This document shows, piece after piece, positions 38,211-50,996 of a stretch of DNA of 64,000 nucleotides; within the stretch, counting starts at the first letter, position 1; every line of letters begins with the position of its first letter. The notes below the pieces were generated by a model that made no database searches, had not been told where the DNA came from, and saw nothing but the letters and a program-made list of their open reading frames with translations. The stretch covers positions 1-64,000 of the forward strand of contig JAANDG010000414.1 in NCBI GenBank assembly GCA_036852015.1, read 5' to 3'. Source of the stretch: Pelodera strongyloides. Taxonomy: Eukaryota > Nematoda > Chromadorea > Rhabditida > Rhabditidae. The translations under genes were made by a program, and so were the position numbers.

Positions 38211-41200
38211 TTAATATTCCTTGACATACGTATAATAGCGAATGTTGTTGCATAGTATTAATGATATGATGAGGCCGATTACCTGAAATAAAGATTTTAA
38301 CACAGATCTCGGAATCCTTTTAATTGTTCAGTATTATGATTACCCTAATGTTGCAAGTGACTTTCTCTTTATATTTCAAAATAATATTGAGGAGAATGAT
38401 CATTATAAATATTCTAATAAATATTTACCCTAAGTACATGCATAACGCAACTTTCGTCTTATCCTAGCATAAAATAAGAAGCCATATGAAGATACAAACA
38501 AACCATCCATGCTCATGTCTCAAGGAAAATAAAATAAAAATTACCTGGAAACCTGCAAAGGCGAATCCAACTCCCATAAATAAGTTAGTCATGTCGAGCA
38601 ACCAGGAATGTAGCTTCTGGTAACATCCCTGAAAGACATTTGTTCATAAAACATACAAATAAGTTTAACGTTCATATATTTCTGTTACTGCATATATGAA
38701 AGAAAAGACAAAAAAAAGTATCACATGAAGAAATACAAAACCGTTTACGAGTTATGTTAATTCTTACCTCGGCATTTACCGAACTGTTAAATGCACCCGA
38801 GTAATAGTAGTAAGTAGTACACATTGGATCAATTGGTTGTACACTCCAGGCTCTGCCCGATTGAGCCTGTTTACAACAGGACGGTGGAACATAGGACCGT
38901 GTCCCTCGCACAGTGTTCGTTATGAACCAAAATGAGTTGTCATAGTCCTTTGGACCATTTCCACCACAGCAAGCATGCTACAACACGAACGGGATTGATT
39001 TGATTTGCATCCATTTGTAACTAGTTCATTTTAGTTTTATCTTACAAACAGAAGAACATCGAGTCGCTGGTTTTAAAGCTGCAGGAAGCCAGAGCATCAT
39101 TCCTCGATTAGTTCACGTGGAGGAAAATAAACATCAAGGGACATACACAACAAAAAGCAAACAACATCCGCGGTTTACGGTTAATAGAGTTAAATCAATC
39201 ACATTCATAAAACATTTCGATAAAGTACTACATTATTATATACAATAACGAGCGCGGAATAACCAGATAGATATAAAGGAATCAACAACAAAAAAGCAAG
39301 CATGTCAGTTAGCGATTGTCACATAAACTCCATTGCGTCCATGTGTACCGTGTTATGTCTCCAATGAGGTGTGGCATCTCTCCGTTGACATCGTGCCAAA
39401 CTCCTAGCCACCGGATTAAGAGCACTCGCACCAGACATCTGTCGGCAACAGGATTCGGGATACAAGATCCCATCATCCAGTACTTCAGATAGGTCAACCT
39501 TAAGAGAAAACGACCATTCACCTCTTATTCTTGGAATCTAGGTAAAGTAAAAATTAGCTTCACTATCGGGTCAGAGAACCTGAGTTGTCACTTCGTAGCG
39601 GCTTCACACTGATGCTGAGAGCACACGATCACTTCGTTTACATTCAATATTTTAGAAAATTCGCATAAACGCCTTTAGGAATATAATGTAAGGATTCCAA
39701 AAAGTCAGTGCATAACCAAATACTTCTATGCTGGTCTGTCCGTCAACCTTTGCCTGCCACTGGGAAGCGGACCAGTCTTCCGGGCTAATTGAACCACAGC
39801 ATCGGCCCTGAAATAAGGATCTTTCAAAAATAAGAGTGAAAAGGAGAGTACGAAATTTGGATTTTATCCTAAACGTTTGTAATATACTTCTTTTGTTTCG
39901 GAATACTTTGTAATTGTTAATTTAAGTCACCAGGCAACTTACATAGAACTGCAGTCGGTCGATAATCGAGGTGACCATTCGGCCTCGCGCACCATTGCCT
40001 CCATAGTCGCGTTTGATGAGACGTTTAAGTTTAAAGCGCATTGTATTGTTATGTGTCAACTGGAATTTCTACTTCTACTTCAAGCTGGAAAATAAAATCG
40101 TTTTAATCAAATAATTATCCAGTGACTAATAGCCTACAAAAATCGAGCAACCAGAAAGAATTGACTAATAAGAACATGGACAAAATATAATATAACTAGA
40201 CATGGACAAAATATGAGCAAGGAGGCATATGAACATAAAACAACACAAGAACGTTGCAAGTACCACATACAAGGTTATGTCAGTTCCGAGCAAAACGACA
40301 ATACAAAATACAACATCAAGTTAGCAATCAAAAAACGTGAAAAAAACCGAGGAACTCATACTCCAACCTCAAAATGAATTGTTCGTCTCTGTGCCATTAA
40401 TGTTTTTGCTGAGCAACTCGTTGTTAACGTTCATTAAGAAAATTATGTCGTGATCATGTAATGTATTACTGAATCATTTCTTCGCGACACTCGCTTAAAT
40501 ATGTAAAAACTGTTAGTAAAGATGAGTCACTCACAAAAAATTGAATAGTATCGAGAAGGGGCAGCACCCAATAGTCTCGCCCATAACGATTGGTCGACAT
40601 ATTAGAAATATACACACGAAGCTTTTCTGCTGTATACTGAAACACAACAAATAGTTGTTAGATCAAAGAAAATTTTACTTATTAGGGACAGAAACGATCT
40701 CCGGACAGTGGAAACATTCGTGCGTTACTCACGCGCATAGTCCGTATCGCTAGCTATCATGTGTGAGAATAACCGATGCTCGCAATTATGTTAGCTTAAC
40801 GAAAAATTAATAAAATAAATGCAAAATATTTACCTGCTCTCTGTAGGCGACCGCTAATGATCCAATTGCAACATCAGCGACAAACAGTATAACGAGAAAT
40901 ATCATGAACTGTAAAACGTTTGGTGTTTTGATATCGTTTCATTAATTTTTTTTTGAATATCGCTTGTTCCAGCTACCCTAAAATATCTGCTAACTTACTA
41001 CCGACGCTACTCATTAATTGTGCAAATAAATACTGCATAAGACAGGAATTATTTAACTAGAGTTCTGCCCAAAGAATATTTTTGCCGAAAAATTGTAGCT
41101 AAAACAAACTGGAGACTCACCATAACCAACATGCATCTGAGACGCTTCAGTGCAGCACAACACGCCACAAATCCGACGAGACATGTTATACCACCAGAGA

Positions 41201-41606
41201 GTATGCAGATCACTGCGGCATACATAAGAAGGGGGCTCTTTTCTGATAAATGAACCAATCGAAGGATGTAGCTCCTTTTCGGATCGAGTTGTGTCCATAG
41301 ACCAATAAATATGAGAGCCAATCCGCTGCCCTAAATAATAACTTGTTCATGTCAAGCTAACGTTTTCACCGGGCATTATTAATTGGTAAACTATCGAAAA
41401 CACTCCTGCAAATTCAAACCTTTCTGAGTGTAGTAAATTAATAATAAAAGGTAAAAACAACGAGCTAAAAATAGGCTTACCCAAAAGAAAACCGTGTATA
41501 TTAGTAGTAGAGGAGCCGAATACTTTCCACCAGTCCTTTGAATTGCCATTGGGCGTTGATACTCGTGTCTGTAAGTTGTTGTGCGGCTATGAGTATTGTA
41601 TGGCAT
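38211..41606 (-). CDS. Tetraspanin
   Basis: Four-pass membrane scaffold protein. Exons: 41606-41481, 41330-41121, 40918-40834 region (precisely 40908-40834), 40636-40535, 40059-39943, 38977-38768, 38628-38545, 38282-38211; 996 nt, 331 aa. All introns are phase 0. TM1 lies at about residues 30-52, TM2 about 72-97, TM3 about 113-135, and TM4 about 290-320. The large extracellular loop (about 136-285) holds the family hallmark CCG (HACCGG), a PPSCC motif and a GCYQ motif that supply the conserved disulfide cysteines. Cytoplasmic and membrane cysteines (VACCAALKRLRCM) are possible palmitoylation sites. A 28-codon phase-0 exon at 39807-39724 encodes a second CCG motif and may be an alternative exon (separate entry). 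I cannot name the orthologue. Confidence 0.94.
39724..39807 (-). CDS. Candidate alternative or cassette exon of the tetraspanin
   Basis: It has a TTTCAG acceptor and a GTATTT donor, is 84 nt long and phase 0 at both ends. It encodes GRCCGSISPEDW then SASQWQAK, which aligns with the start of the next exon (HACCGGNGPKDYDNSFW). It can either be inserted or replace the start of that exon. No matching PxSCC partner was found downstream, so a true mutually exclusive exon may be incomplete. It may also be a decaying duplicate. Confidence 0.55.
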
Positions 41607-43300
41607 TTTACTCGGAATTTATTTAAGTAGTCACCAACTAAACAACGTCGAGTTCGTAGAATTCTTAGCGAATTTATGTGCTTGAATATGTCCTTCCAAT
41701 CATTTCTAGATTTCAATGGACGTTTGATTTTAGTAGCTTTTTATTGATGAATAAATAGGCTTGGCGCACAATTGTTGTGGAATTTCAGCAGTATTTGTGC
41801 TAATTGACGAATTAAGGAGCAGTGGTTATATTCGTTGACTTTGATTCTACTTCCAAGTAGATTCAGTATTGGACAGAAAGCAATAGAACAATAAATTCAG
41901 AATACTCTGCGTGTGGTCTTTGGATCAATACAGCTTCGACCTATTCTTGGCATCCTGCCCAATACAGCGGTCACTATCTGAGCAAACAACATGGGAAATG
42001 CATATCGGTGAATCACCATTTTCCCGTTTCCCGCCAAGATGTAATTCAAATCAAAAGCGAATTTTTAACGCATTGTTGATTGTTTCACCAGAAGAAGTTA
42101 TGATACAAAGCAATGTTTATTATAAACAACAAAAGTTTATTCTTCGTTGTATTTCATACGTTTTTTTCTGGACAAGTAAATGTCTTTAAGCTTATTACTG
42201 CTTGGGCACAACTATGGAATAGTTGTATTCTGCAACCAAGGACATATGCATTGAATTTCTCCACTGTATGAGAAGCCATTTGAAAACCTGTTCGGAAAAT
42301 GATTTTTTTTGTTGTTGAATTAATTATAAAAAAATACCTCCGTTTTCTTCCTGAGTGTGGAATACGAGTAGGCAGTCGTAGATTGCAGCTGTTAACTATA
42401 TTAGTTTTTTTTCTTGAATAGGAATCTAACAGCAAATGGTGGGATTGCCCGCTCGGTGTGCCAGTGGCTGACTGCTTGGTTGTGTATGATGTTTGTGTGT
42501 ATGCTCGTACCTAGGGTGGCCTCGGGGATATAGCTGAACCCAGGCAACGCTCTGGTGTTGCAGAGATTAATTGTGAGGCAGCCGGGTTACACTACAATAT
42601 GTCGCATCATTTCCAACCAGCGATAGGTTGGACTTAGTCCCAGGAAAAATATTTATGGCCAGCCTCACATATACGCACTCCAGCTGGATGGAAATAAACT
42701 GAAACTTTTTGGAATATATAAATATACATCAGTAGTTCCCTTTTTCTTTATATTTATCTAAATATCTTCAAATAACTATTCAGTTCATTGTATCAAGTTC
42801 GTATGTATGTACTAGAGGTCAAAGGACCCTTTCATAGCGTTTCCGGCATCCCGAGAAACAGTGACATTCATTTGCATATCAATGGGTAGAGACGGAATTG
42901 GAGAACACATGCAGGGACCTTTCATTCTCATATAATAGTTCACTTTTAAGCAATTCTTTGCTGCGTCATTTCATAACTATTTCATGTATGCAGTACTTGA
43001 ATACTTAAAATTTGAGTAATTGACATAATAGTGTCATTATGTATACTCGGACCAAGAATTTGATTCCGAGAAAAGGCAGTTAACTAAGCGATTGTCTCTT
43101 GTTTTTAATGCTCATATTGTATATTTAATTAACAGATCTCACACATCATAAAAACATTCACACACATATTTATCAAACATCAAGAAAAAAGAATATAATT
43201 AGGCATTGAAAGACTAAACGCGTGATCGCAGGGAAATGATATAAATATGTATAAGAGAAAAGTGGCTGAATGCACAATTACTCGTATCTCTCTGAACCTG
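41607..43300. other. Intergenic; possible dispersed repeat near 42430-42710
   Basis: No protein exon recognised. A moderately GC-rich block at about 42430-42710 (GGGATTGCCCGCTCGG at its start, AAATAAACTGAAAC at its end) stands out from its AT-rich surroundings and may be a SINE-like insertion. Only one copy is visible here, so this is weak. Confidence 0.4.
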
Positions 43301-43304
43301 ACCC

Positions 43305-43384
43305 GCATGGTGCACCGCAGACTTTCCCGCATGGTGCGGGTTTACAGGTCCGCACTATGCGGGAAAGTCTGCGGTGCACCGTGC
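43305..43384. repeat. Near-perfect 28-bp palindrome
   Basis: Arms 43305-43332 and 43357-43384 are reverse complements with one mismatch, separated by 24 nt. The arms contain GCAGACTTTCCCGCAT, the same core word as the minisatellite 350 bp downstream, so the two structures are related. Confidence 0.85.
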
Positions 43385-43523
43385 GGATATGTCTGCAGGG
43401 GGAAAAAATTCGAAAAATAATGTAATGCTTGTTTATTGTGTAATTTAGTATATTACATATTATGTGCCATGTAGAACACTTCACATAACATATATTCTAT
43501 GAATAAAGCCTCATAAGACATAA

Positions 43524-43600
43524 GCACATGGGTGGAATTGAACCCTGACCACTCATCTGTAGTCAGCGCCTTCAACCACTCAGCCATAACCGCACATGTG
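43524..43600 (-). pseudogene. tRNA-like sequence, degenerate
   Basis: On the minus strand, a box A-like TGGCTGAGTGG is followed at the right distance by a box B-like GGGTTCAATTCC. The T stem does not pair and the acceptor stem is poor, so this is not a working tRNA. It fits a tRNA-derived SINE head or a decayed Ser/Leu-type tRNA. Confidence 0.45.
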
Positions 43601-43713
43601 GCAAAAGGATGGAAAGGCGGAGACGTCTCTCGGCGGCAGTCATTTGGACTATGTCCTAAGCGTTTTAGGGAGGCAGCTTTTTTGCGTGGCGGGTTTGTCT
43701 GCAGGAAACCATG

Positions 43714-43985
43714 GGGTATGTCTGCGGGAAAGTCTGCGGGTATGTCTGCGGGAAAGTCTGCGCCTCGCGGTTATGTCTGCGGGAAAGTCTGCCGCATGGT
43801 TGGGCGAACAAAAGTGTCGCAATGTGTAATTTCAGCGAGTTTCCGCATGATGGCAGAGTATGCGGGAAAGTATGCGGGAAAGTCTGCAGCTCTGCGGGAA
43901 AGTCTGCGCGCACGCCACACCATGCGGGAAAGTATGCACGCACGCCCAAAACGTGCGGGAAAGTATGCGCCGCACTATGCGCCCC
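43714..43985. repeat. GC-rich minisatellite with GCGGGAAAGTCTGC core
   Basis: About eight direct copies of TGCGGGAAAGTMTGC, separated by variable GC-rich spacers, lie between 43714 and 43985. The core is the same word found in the palindrome at 43305-43384. The spacing is irregular and the spacers are not unique-length, so this is not a CRISPR array. Long open frames run through it in several frames because of the repeat composition. Confidence 0.8.
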
Positions 43986-44154
43986 AGAACGTAGCTCTTT
44001 GTGACCGCTAGTTTCATGAAAATTTAGACGATACGTATATCATGGAGAAAAGATGTAAAAAATATGATGACAAGACAAACATCCTTATATTACGGGAAAA
44101 AGAAATCTACGTGAAATCATAGTTACGTATTTGTTGTGATGATTGAAAATTAAT

Positions 44155-46929
44155 TTAAAGTGTGCAACTTTCCGTTGCCTCCGGAGGGGCAACCAAATCG
44201 CCCTCGATGGAGTCAGTAGAAAGATTGAATGCAGTGATTTTCACCTGAAATATAAACTAGTGACTTAAATAGCTGACAAATTCTAACATGCAGAGCAAAT
44301 GTTGAATATCGAGTATTATAAGCGTCGAAAACATGTTTTACGGAAGGAAATAGGTTGCAGTTTCCGTAGTCTAATTACGGATGCATGTATCATGAAATAA
44401 CAACGAGAAATCATGCCAACACCTGAATTGACGAGCTGCTCATATTCGCTGGACTGCATTGTGGAGACATGATGTTGTCGTTCTTCTGAAAAGAGTTATC
44501 CATGTTCTCTCCACACAAAGAACTAATAGGACGATAGATGGTCTATACATTTTGCCTATGTTGAACTGATTATTTTCTCGTACAATTGCTTCGACTCCTC
44601 CACTGGGATGACTCGACGAATGGGCGTTGATATGTAAGTCTGAATTTGACGAAACGTCCTCCTTATGATCGCGAATATACCTGCAACGTAATGCTGCGTT
44701 GAACAACTTTTACAGGTTACATGATCTCGTTTCTATCATATGCGTTCTTTACTCACAAATTATAGTCCCTTGTTCTAGGAGGGAGCTTGCTAAATTCTCT
44801 ATGGTACTGACATATACGCTTAATTTGATTCTGCATACTTTTGAAAAAAATTGCTCTTGGAAGCACCCAAAAGTAAACTGTATACAAAGAACAGTACCTA
44901 TCATACCTGTCTTCGGGAGGTGATAGTGTCTTGTGAATGACCATTGTTTCACGGTGGCAACGGTACCTAGAGTTGATTGTCAGGTCGTTTCGCATAAATA
45001 GGAAAACAACATGACTGTAAATATCACACAATTCTGGGAAAGATAGTTACAAAACCTTCCACAAAACCTTACTTCCACATTGCCACCATTAGAATAGCCA
45101 CAATCACAACGACGACGATAATGATCATTCCGATGTAAATCAAGCTGAAAACAGTGCAAGGTTCATAGAGACTTTCGACAGCGCCTCTGGTTTCAATAAA
45201 AAAAATTTTTTGAACACACATCTACAACCGGAACAATTTTTTTTAAACGAACACTGGTCGTAGTGACGATGATGTACTTCCGTCAAGTACTGAACAATTA
45301 TTTTTAAGAAGAACAACGACATACATGCTTGCTGCTCGGTGATCTTCCGAAGGAGCAAACGTGTTGGGAACAACACTCGAATTATCAGTGTTTTCTACTA
45401 CTGGTATCTCAGTGACCGTTTCCTTAAATAGAAATTGAGAATCCAAAAAAAAATACCGCTTAAATTTTAAAGAAATCATAAATGTAACGACACCAAGTGC
45501 AAAAACTATTCATAGCTCTGCCAACTCAATTACCTGTGTTGTTTCAACAACTGGCTCTGGAGGTGCAAAAGAGGCTACCATTTGTTCACCAATCTCATCG
45601 ATAATTCTGCTGAGAACCTGTGGAAAATAACAGTGTCATGGCATTAGCACTAGTTATACATACTAGTCGAGTTGACAGCGAATAAAGATAGTGGTGGTTA
45701 CAAACAAGGCACATAGGAAAAAACCGTTACATTTATTTGGAAGTGTCTTAAATTCTAAGAACATGGTACACGGAAATTGTCCATACCTCCATGTAATTTT
45801 TCTCATTGAATAGATTTGTGGATTGATTGAAGACGTTTTCCATCAAATCAGAAGGAACTTTTAGGTGGCTGCCAGTCTGCGAAAAGAGACAATGAAAGGA
45901 TAATTTAATCGATTAAAGCGTAAGGTACCCACTTCAGTTGCACACAAAAACCGTAAGTCACTGATTCTTTCGACTCGTACAAAAAGGATCATATTCTTTT
46001 TACTCGTACAAAAAGGATCATATTTGTTTGTTTGCTAATAACGAACTGACTATGTACAGGTCAAAAATGTGGTATGATAACTCAACTTATTAACCTACCC
46101 GGACATATGCCTCGTGTGCTTGTTCGACAACAATCAGCAGAAGGAAATTTTTGCAACTCTGTGTATTCAACTCGAACTCGTCGGCCAGTTCGTTGCCAAA
46201 TGCAGTCTAGAACAAACCATAAGTCTCATTTATATTACTGTAATGAAGAAGAATTTTGTGCAAACAAGTGATGCGGTACCGTAAACAGTAGCCGTTCTCA
46301 TTGTTTTGTGTAATTCAATCCGCTTCTGAAAAAAAAACTAAACTACGTCGCATGATGCTCAGAATACAACACTTCCAAATTGAACCCACGAGGTCTGCAG
46401 ATGTAACGGTCGTGTTGTTGGCTGTTTGAATCCGCCTCGCCAAGATCACGTAAATTTGAAAATCGTCTGTTCCATTAAGACATTCTTCTGGTGCATCATC
46501 CACATATTGAATCTCCACATTGCGTAATCATGAAGTAACATATATTTTAATGAGAACGCAGTTTCAAGTCGGCCCATGCAATTGTTGTTAGAAAACCTTG
46601 ATATTTTTGACGTTGACAAATGCCACAACGAGTAGTATTTCGTATTAAAAATAGTTGCATGAAATTTGTATTTTTGTTATTGTCAGATTTTTCTACCAAA
46701 GGAAGAATAAGGAAAACGTACTGTCAACTTGTTTCTTGACGTTTTCATCAATTGTGGCTCTCCATTGGTCTGTGAGTAGATGATCTGGATCGCAGAGGGT
46801 GGATGATTCAGCGGTGTTGCATTGTGTAGCGTTGGTTCGGGGGTCTGGATACGTGGACGGTGTCCAAGGTTCTGTGTCTGCCCTCAACACCGTGCCCGAG
46901 GCAATCAATAGTGATAACAAAGAGAGCAT
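44155..46929 (-). CDS. TPM-domain single-pass membrane protein, MOLO-1-like
   Basis: Exons: 46929-46729, 46512-46390, 46325-46287, 46206-46099, 45876-45787, 45617-45534, 45422-45325, 45144-45073, 44966-44907, 44680-44584, 44485-44423, 44244-44155; 1125 nt, 374 aa. Signal peptide (MLSLLSLLIAS), then the motif PSTYPDPRTNATQC and STLCDPDHLLTDQWR, typical of nematode extracellular TPM domains, to about residue 215. One membrane helix follows (about 249-272, IGMIIIVVVVIVAILMVAMW), then a tail of about 100 aa rich in Ser. In C. elegans MOLO-1, a TPM-domain protein, is an accessory subunit of the levamisole receptor; a role here is inferred only from domain layout. The first donor and exons 2-3 are less sure: a better donor exists at 46721 but does not fit phase, and part of the TPM domain may be missing from this model. 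Confidence 0.85.
45973..46024. repeat. Two-copy direct repeat in intron
   Basis: A 23-bp word starting ACTCGTACAAAAAGG occurs at 45973 and again at 46002, in an intron of the TPM-domain gene. Small local duplication. Confidence 0.8.
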
Positions 46930-46943
46930 CAACCCGACATGCG
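46927..46943 (-). promoter_or_regulatory. Short leader with 4-codon uORF touching the start codon
   Basis: After a CTTCCAG acceptor (46944-46950) the minus strand has a 14-nt leader with an upstream ATG at 46940. That frame reads Met-Ser-Gly-stop, and its TGA overlaps the ATG of the TPM protein by one base (TGATG). If the acceptor is used, ribosomes would meet this uORF first, which could dampen or couple translation. Functional effect is inferred. Confidence 0.5.
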
Positions 46944-48310
46944 CTGGAAGATTATCAATCAATACGATTCAGAAAAAAAAAGCATTCTTTATGAAGAATG
47001 TGCATTTAGAAAAACACGCGTTGCGTGAACGCACAGTAAGTACACAAGGAGTGATATCATACATCGTCTATTTGTTTCGTCAAAATGAACAATAATAAAA
47101 AAGTACAAAATTCAACAGGCACACTAATATAATACATATGGTTGTTCTGTTCTGCTTAACTGCGTCAACAAGCATACATAACATGGTTAGAATGATACTA
47201 CATAATCGAACTCAGTAAGCGAGATATATGCTCGTAGAGTTGAAAAGTGGACTGTATTTGGTAAGCACTTAGACACACAAAAATGAATCATGTAGCGGAA
47301 CTTGAGTTGTTGTCGGCTCTCAGAAGGTCAAATTTGTAATTTCTGCTGGCGGACTACTTGAATGAGTACGTTAGAATCCCTTTGGACGTATTTCGGATCG
47401 CCAAAGAAAGACGGAGAAAGAAGATAGGACAGTGCGGACCGGAAACACTCGACAATAGAAAACGGACTCATTCTTTTTGATTCCCAGAACAAATGAAGAA
47501 AATTGATCGAATGTGAAAGCAGGATTCACAAAAAAAAAATGAGATACAAACACAATTTACCTATTTACGTGTTTTTAGAATAAACATTTTAGCAGCACAG
47601 TGTTGTTTCTCTCAGAGCCATATATTACCCGGTTGCACTTCAACCAAAACAAGTAAAGGATTTTTTTCCTTACGGACGTTGTGCCATATCCGTAAATATT
47701 CATTAGCTCCCAGTAGAAATTAAACACGAGTCGGATTACGTCTGTTCCGATAAAGACTTCGTTTGATAGTTACCATTTTTCAAATACGTATGACCCCTGG
47801 ACCAAAACCAAAACACGGGTAATTCAAGTCATGCTTCCGGAATGCCCTACTGAAAGGACCTTTTAAACTCATTTAAATGCCAAAAGATGGCATAATGGAC
47901 GTTCTTTTTGACGTCTGATCATAATTATGCACCGCTCCAAGAAAAATGAAAATGTCTGTTCATATACTGCCCATCCAAACTGGGCCACACGATCCCACAA
48001 TATGTGTTCCGCATTTATTAAATTTATTTTCGCCAAACTTAAAATGGTAAAACAATGAACTTTCCTAAAGTTTCTCAAACATCAGACATTGTTTTGTCTT
48101 TTCGTAATTTATCTCATAGCTGTTTTATTTATTAGTCATGATTAGTCAGGTATTTACCCTCTAACTAAAAAATTTTTTCTAAAGTATGTATTCTTGTTTT
48201 ACCTTTAATGTGTAGTTAGTCAGCGGTTTATTTGTTTTTAATAAGACGGATCTGAATGATATGAATACCTAATCCCGTAGTTTTCGAATTAAAAATAATT
48301 CGATATTTAA

Positions 48311-48664
48311 AGGGATCGGCTCACCTCAAATCGTGTCTGTTTTTTCTGTTTCTTTATTTTCTATAAGGGATAATAAAAATTTGGAATACAAAAAGTAGTG
48401 TTATATTTCAATACTCACGAAGATATTAGGTGATAAAGTGGTGGATCGATCGGCCCGAAATGAAAAAGTGTTAATTGTCCCATACAAACAAGGCAGGACA
48501 ATTACACTTTTTCATTTCGGGCCGATCGATCCACCACTTTATCACCTAATATCTTCGTGAGTATTGAAATATAACACTACTTTTTGTATTCCAAATTTTT
48601 ATTATCCCTTATAGAAAATAAAGAAACAAAAAAAACAGACACGATTTGAGGTGAGCCGATCCCT
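48311..48664. mobile_element. Near-perfect foldback MITE with TTAA flanks
   Basis: Arms 48311-48480 and 48496-48664 are reverse complements over about 170 bp with only one substitution and one 1-nt gap, around a 15-nt loop. Ends read AGGGATCGGCTCACC, flanked by TTAA (48307-48310 and 48665-48668). No open frame of interest. The near-identity of the arms points to recent insertion or recent conversion. Confidence 0.92.
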
Positions 48665-50996
48665 TTAACTGTTTTTTTGCCATTATTTAAGACCTAAACA
48701 TAAAAATAATCAGTGGCCCGAAAAAGAATTAGTAATTGATACTTGTGATAGGCAAAAAAAAACTAATTGTGAACAACAGCAATGGCCTCTTTGATTTTAC
48801 TGATTTGCCTGTAGTGAGTGAATATTTTCTGCACAGTTTTCTGACATATGACACTTTGTTTCGTTTCTTAATGTCTATTTGAAAACAGTAGACAACAATG
48901 TTCTGGTAATAAACAGAAGTACAGTACATTCAAATACATCGTGAACTAGAATATTCCCTTGGGTGTCATAGAACACACGCAGTAGAGAGGTGGCAATAAG
49001 GAAACGTGATGCTTGTTTGACTCTGATACAGTCATATAGGGGCACTTGAGTGTCATCGCCGTATAATTAGAGGCGTTTAGTTGCTGAAAGAGGGGCGCGA
49101 GAGGCTGTTTGTGTGTCGATTGTCCATTCGACTTACCTCTCTATCTTTGTTTCCCTCTCTATGTGAAAACCTGCTCTTCTGAGTGCTTCATTTGGAGTGC
49201 GGCGGGTCCCCGCGGATATCTCGAGCTGATGGTTGGACCAGCTCTCGCTATGCCTCAGCCAGCCACATTCCGATTGTCCCCCAGGCCATCCTGAGCAATG
49301 GAGCGGCGCCATACGCATTGGAAAAAAGATCGGTGAACAAATAGACCGAACACTTTTACACAAACCGAACACAGATTTACTGGTATGTGATATATGCGTT
49401 TGATAAAAACAGATACGAAAACGGGCTTTCTTCCTTCTGTTGCAAAGTGATAATCCTCATGTGGGATCGAAAAGCTCACCTGAAAAAAGTCGTATGGATT
49501 GCATTGCCATCAGAATAGTCGACTTGAACTACTGTTTTGTTTTGCTAAATTCCGTCCCCGTAAACCGCCCCCGTTGCATGTATGTTAACTGTGCCAAATA
49601 CAAATGAACAAAATTCAAACACGTTTGGAGCGTTACTTTTATGGCCAAGGGTTGCCTGACCTCAATGAGCAATGTTTGACAATTACGGACAAAAGTTGTT
49701 TACTAAAACCTGGGTCATTTGCTTTCACAATATAATATTCTTCCTAATCATGTGATGATTTTTGCGTTCTTAGAGAGGAGAGCACTGCTACTAGACTTAG
49801 AAAGCTGTTGGGTAGAACTTGCGCAGGTGAGCCGAAATTCACCCGGTTCAGTTTACACCACGTAAAACTTATAGTTGCATTTAAACAAATTAAAAGGGCC
49901 CCGAATCCTGACCAACCATCCCCCCTTCCCTACAATAAAGCGACCTAGTCATAGTTGCACTGATGTACTTAATCATCTCCTCACAAAAGACGAACAAAAA
50001 GACGCCACTAAAAGAAGTCATAATTCATATAATGAAGCTATTTGCCCCAGTTGTTTTCCTTTGTATAATATCCACCTTCCCGGTTAATTTGTCAAATGAA
50101 TACTAATGGCATGTTGACTAACGCATACTTTATAAAAAAACCATGATTATAGAATTTATGTATTTATATATTTGCAGGAAATTCTCATAAAATACTAATT
50201 AACACTAATCAGTATTGCGATACCGTCTTATTAAACTGTTTACTGAACAATTTAATACGGGAGTAAAATGAACTTTGATATTAGTTACATTGTCGCCTGG
50301 ATCATGAATTTTCCAATCAGTGAACGAAAAAAAGCAGCATTGAAATCCTAGGAAAAACCACTAAATGGGTCATAATAGGAAAATAAAAGTCAGTCTGTTC
50401 CCGGAATTTTCTGCCTTAGTATTTTTCTCGCAAATATGTGATAAGGGTTTTATCCAACAGTACTATACTTTCACTTGGTTTGCAGGTTCATTTCCATGTA
50501 AAAGTAATGTAGGAGACTCCGGCTTTTGTGTTTACGTTCCTAGAAGAAGCCCTTTGACGTACTTTTTGAGCAAAGTAGTATATCTTTCTATAACGTAAAC
50601 GCTTACAATTGTAGCTGACGTTAGTAATTGCATGCAAAGTGCAGCTTTTTTTGGCTGCAGATTAGACAAGAATTCATGTGTGGGCTAGTTAAGAAAATGT
50701 CAACTTGTTTTTAAATAATACAATACGCGCCACCTTGTTTTGAATACTACTATTGTATTCTAGAAATAATCTGTTTTTGTTTCCGCATAACCTTTCCCAA
50801 TCGAGACTACAAGCGTATTTATTGACTACAAGTATCCGGGGAGCGTTTTCCCATACAGAAATCCTGGATTGTTTTGGAGTACTGTATATAATTGTGTGGG
50901 GTGAGAGTCACGCAATGATATACGCATGTGCACGCCACCTTTCTGAAATATGTGCAAACCACTTTGGAAACAATTTCTACACCGTTCAGTGGTTAA

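Noticed and set aside
43524..43600. Functional tRNA gene on the minus strand
   Set aside because: Box A and B are present, but the T stem and acceptor stem do not pair properly and no convincing anticodon arm forms.
43714..43985. Repeat array that looks like a CRISPR at first glance
   Set aside because: Repeats are short and GC-rich, spacers are irregular and related to one another, and the host is an animal nuclear genome.
43532..44011. 159-codon plus-strand frame
   Set aside because: It is produced by the GC-rich minisatellite, reads as repeated GKSAG-type peptides, and several other frames are open too.
20137..46929. Minus-strand genes as one operon
   Set aside because: The gaps checked are about 0.9-1.1 kb or more, far above usual nematode operon spacing, and the functions are unrelated.
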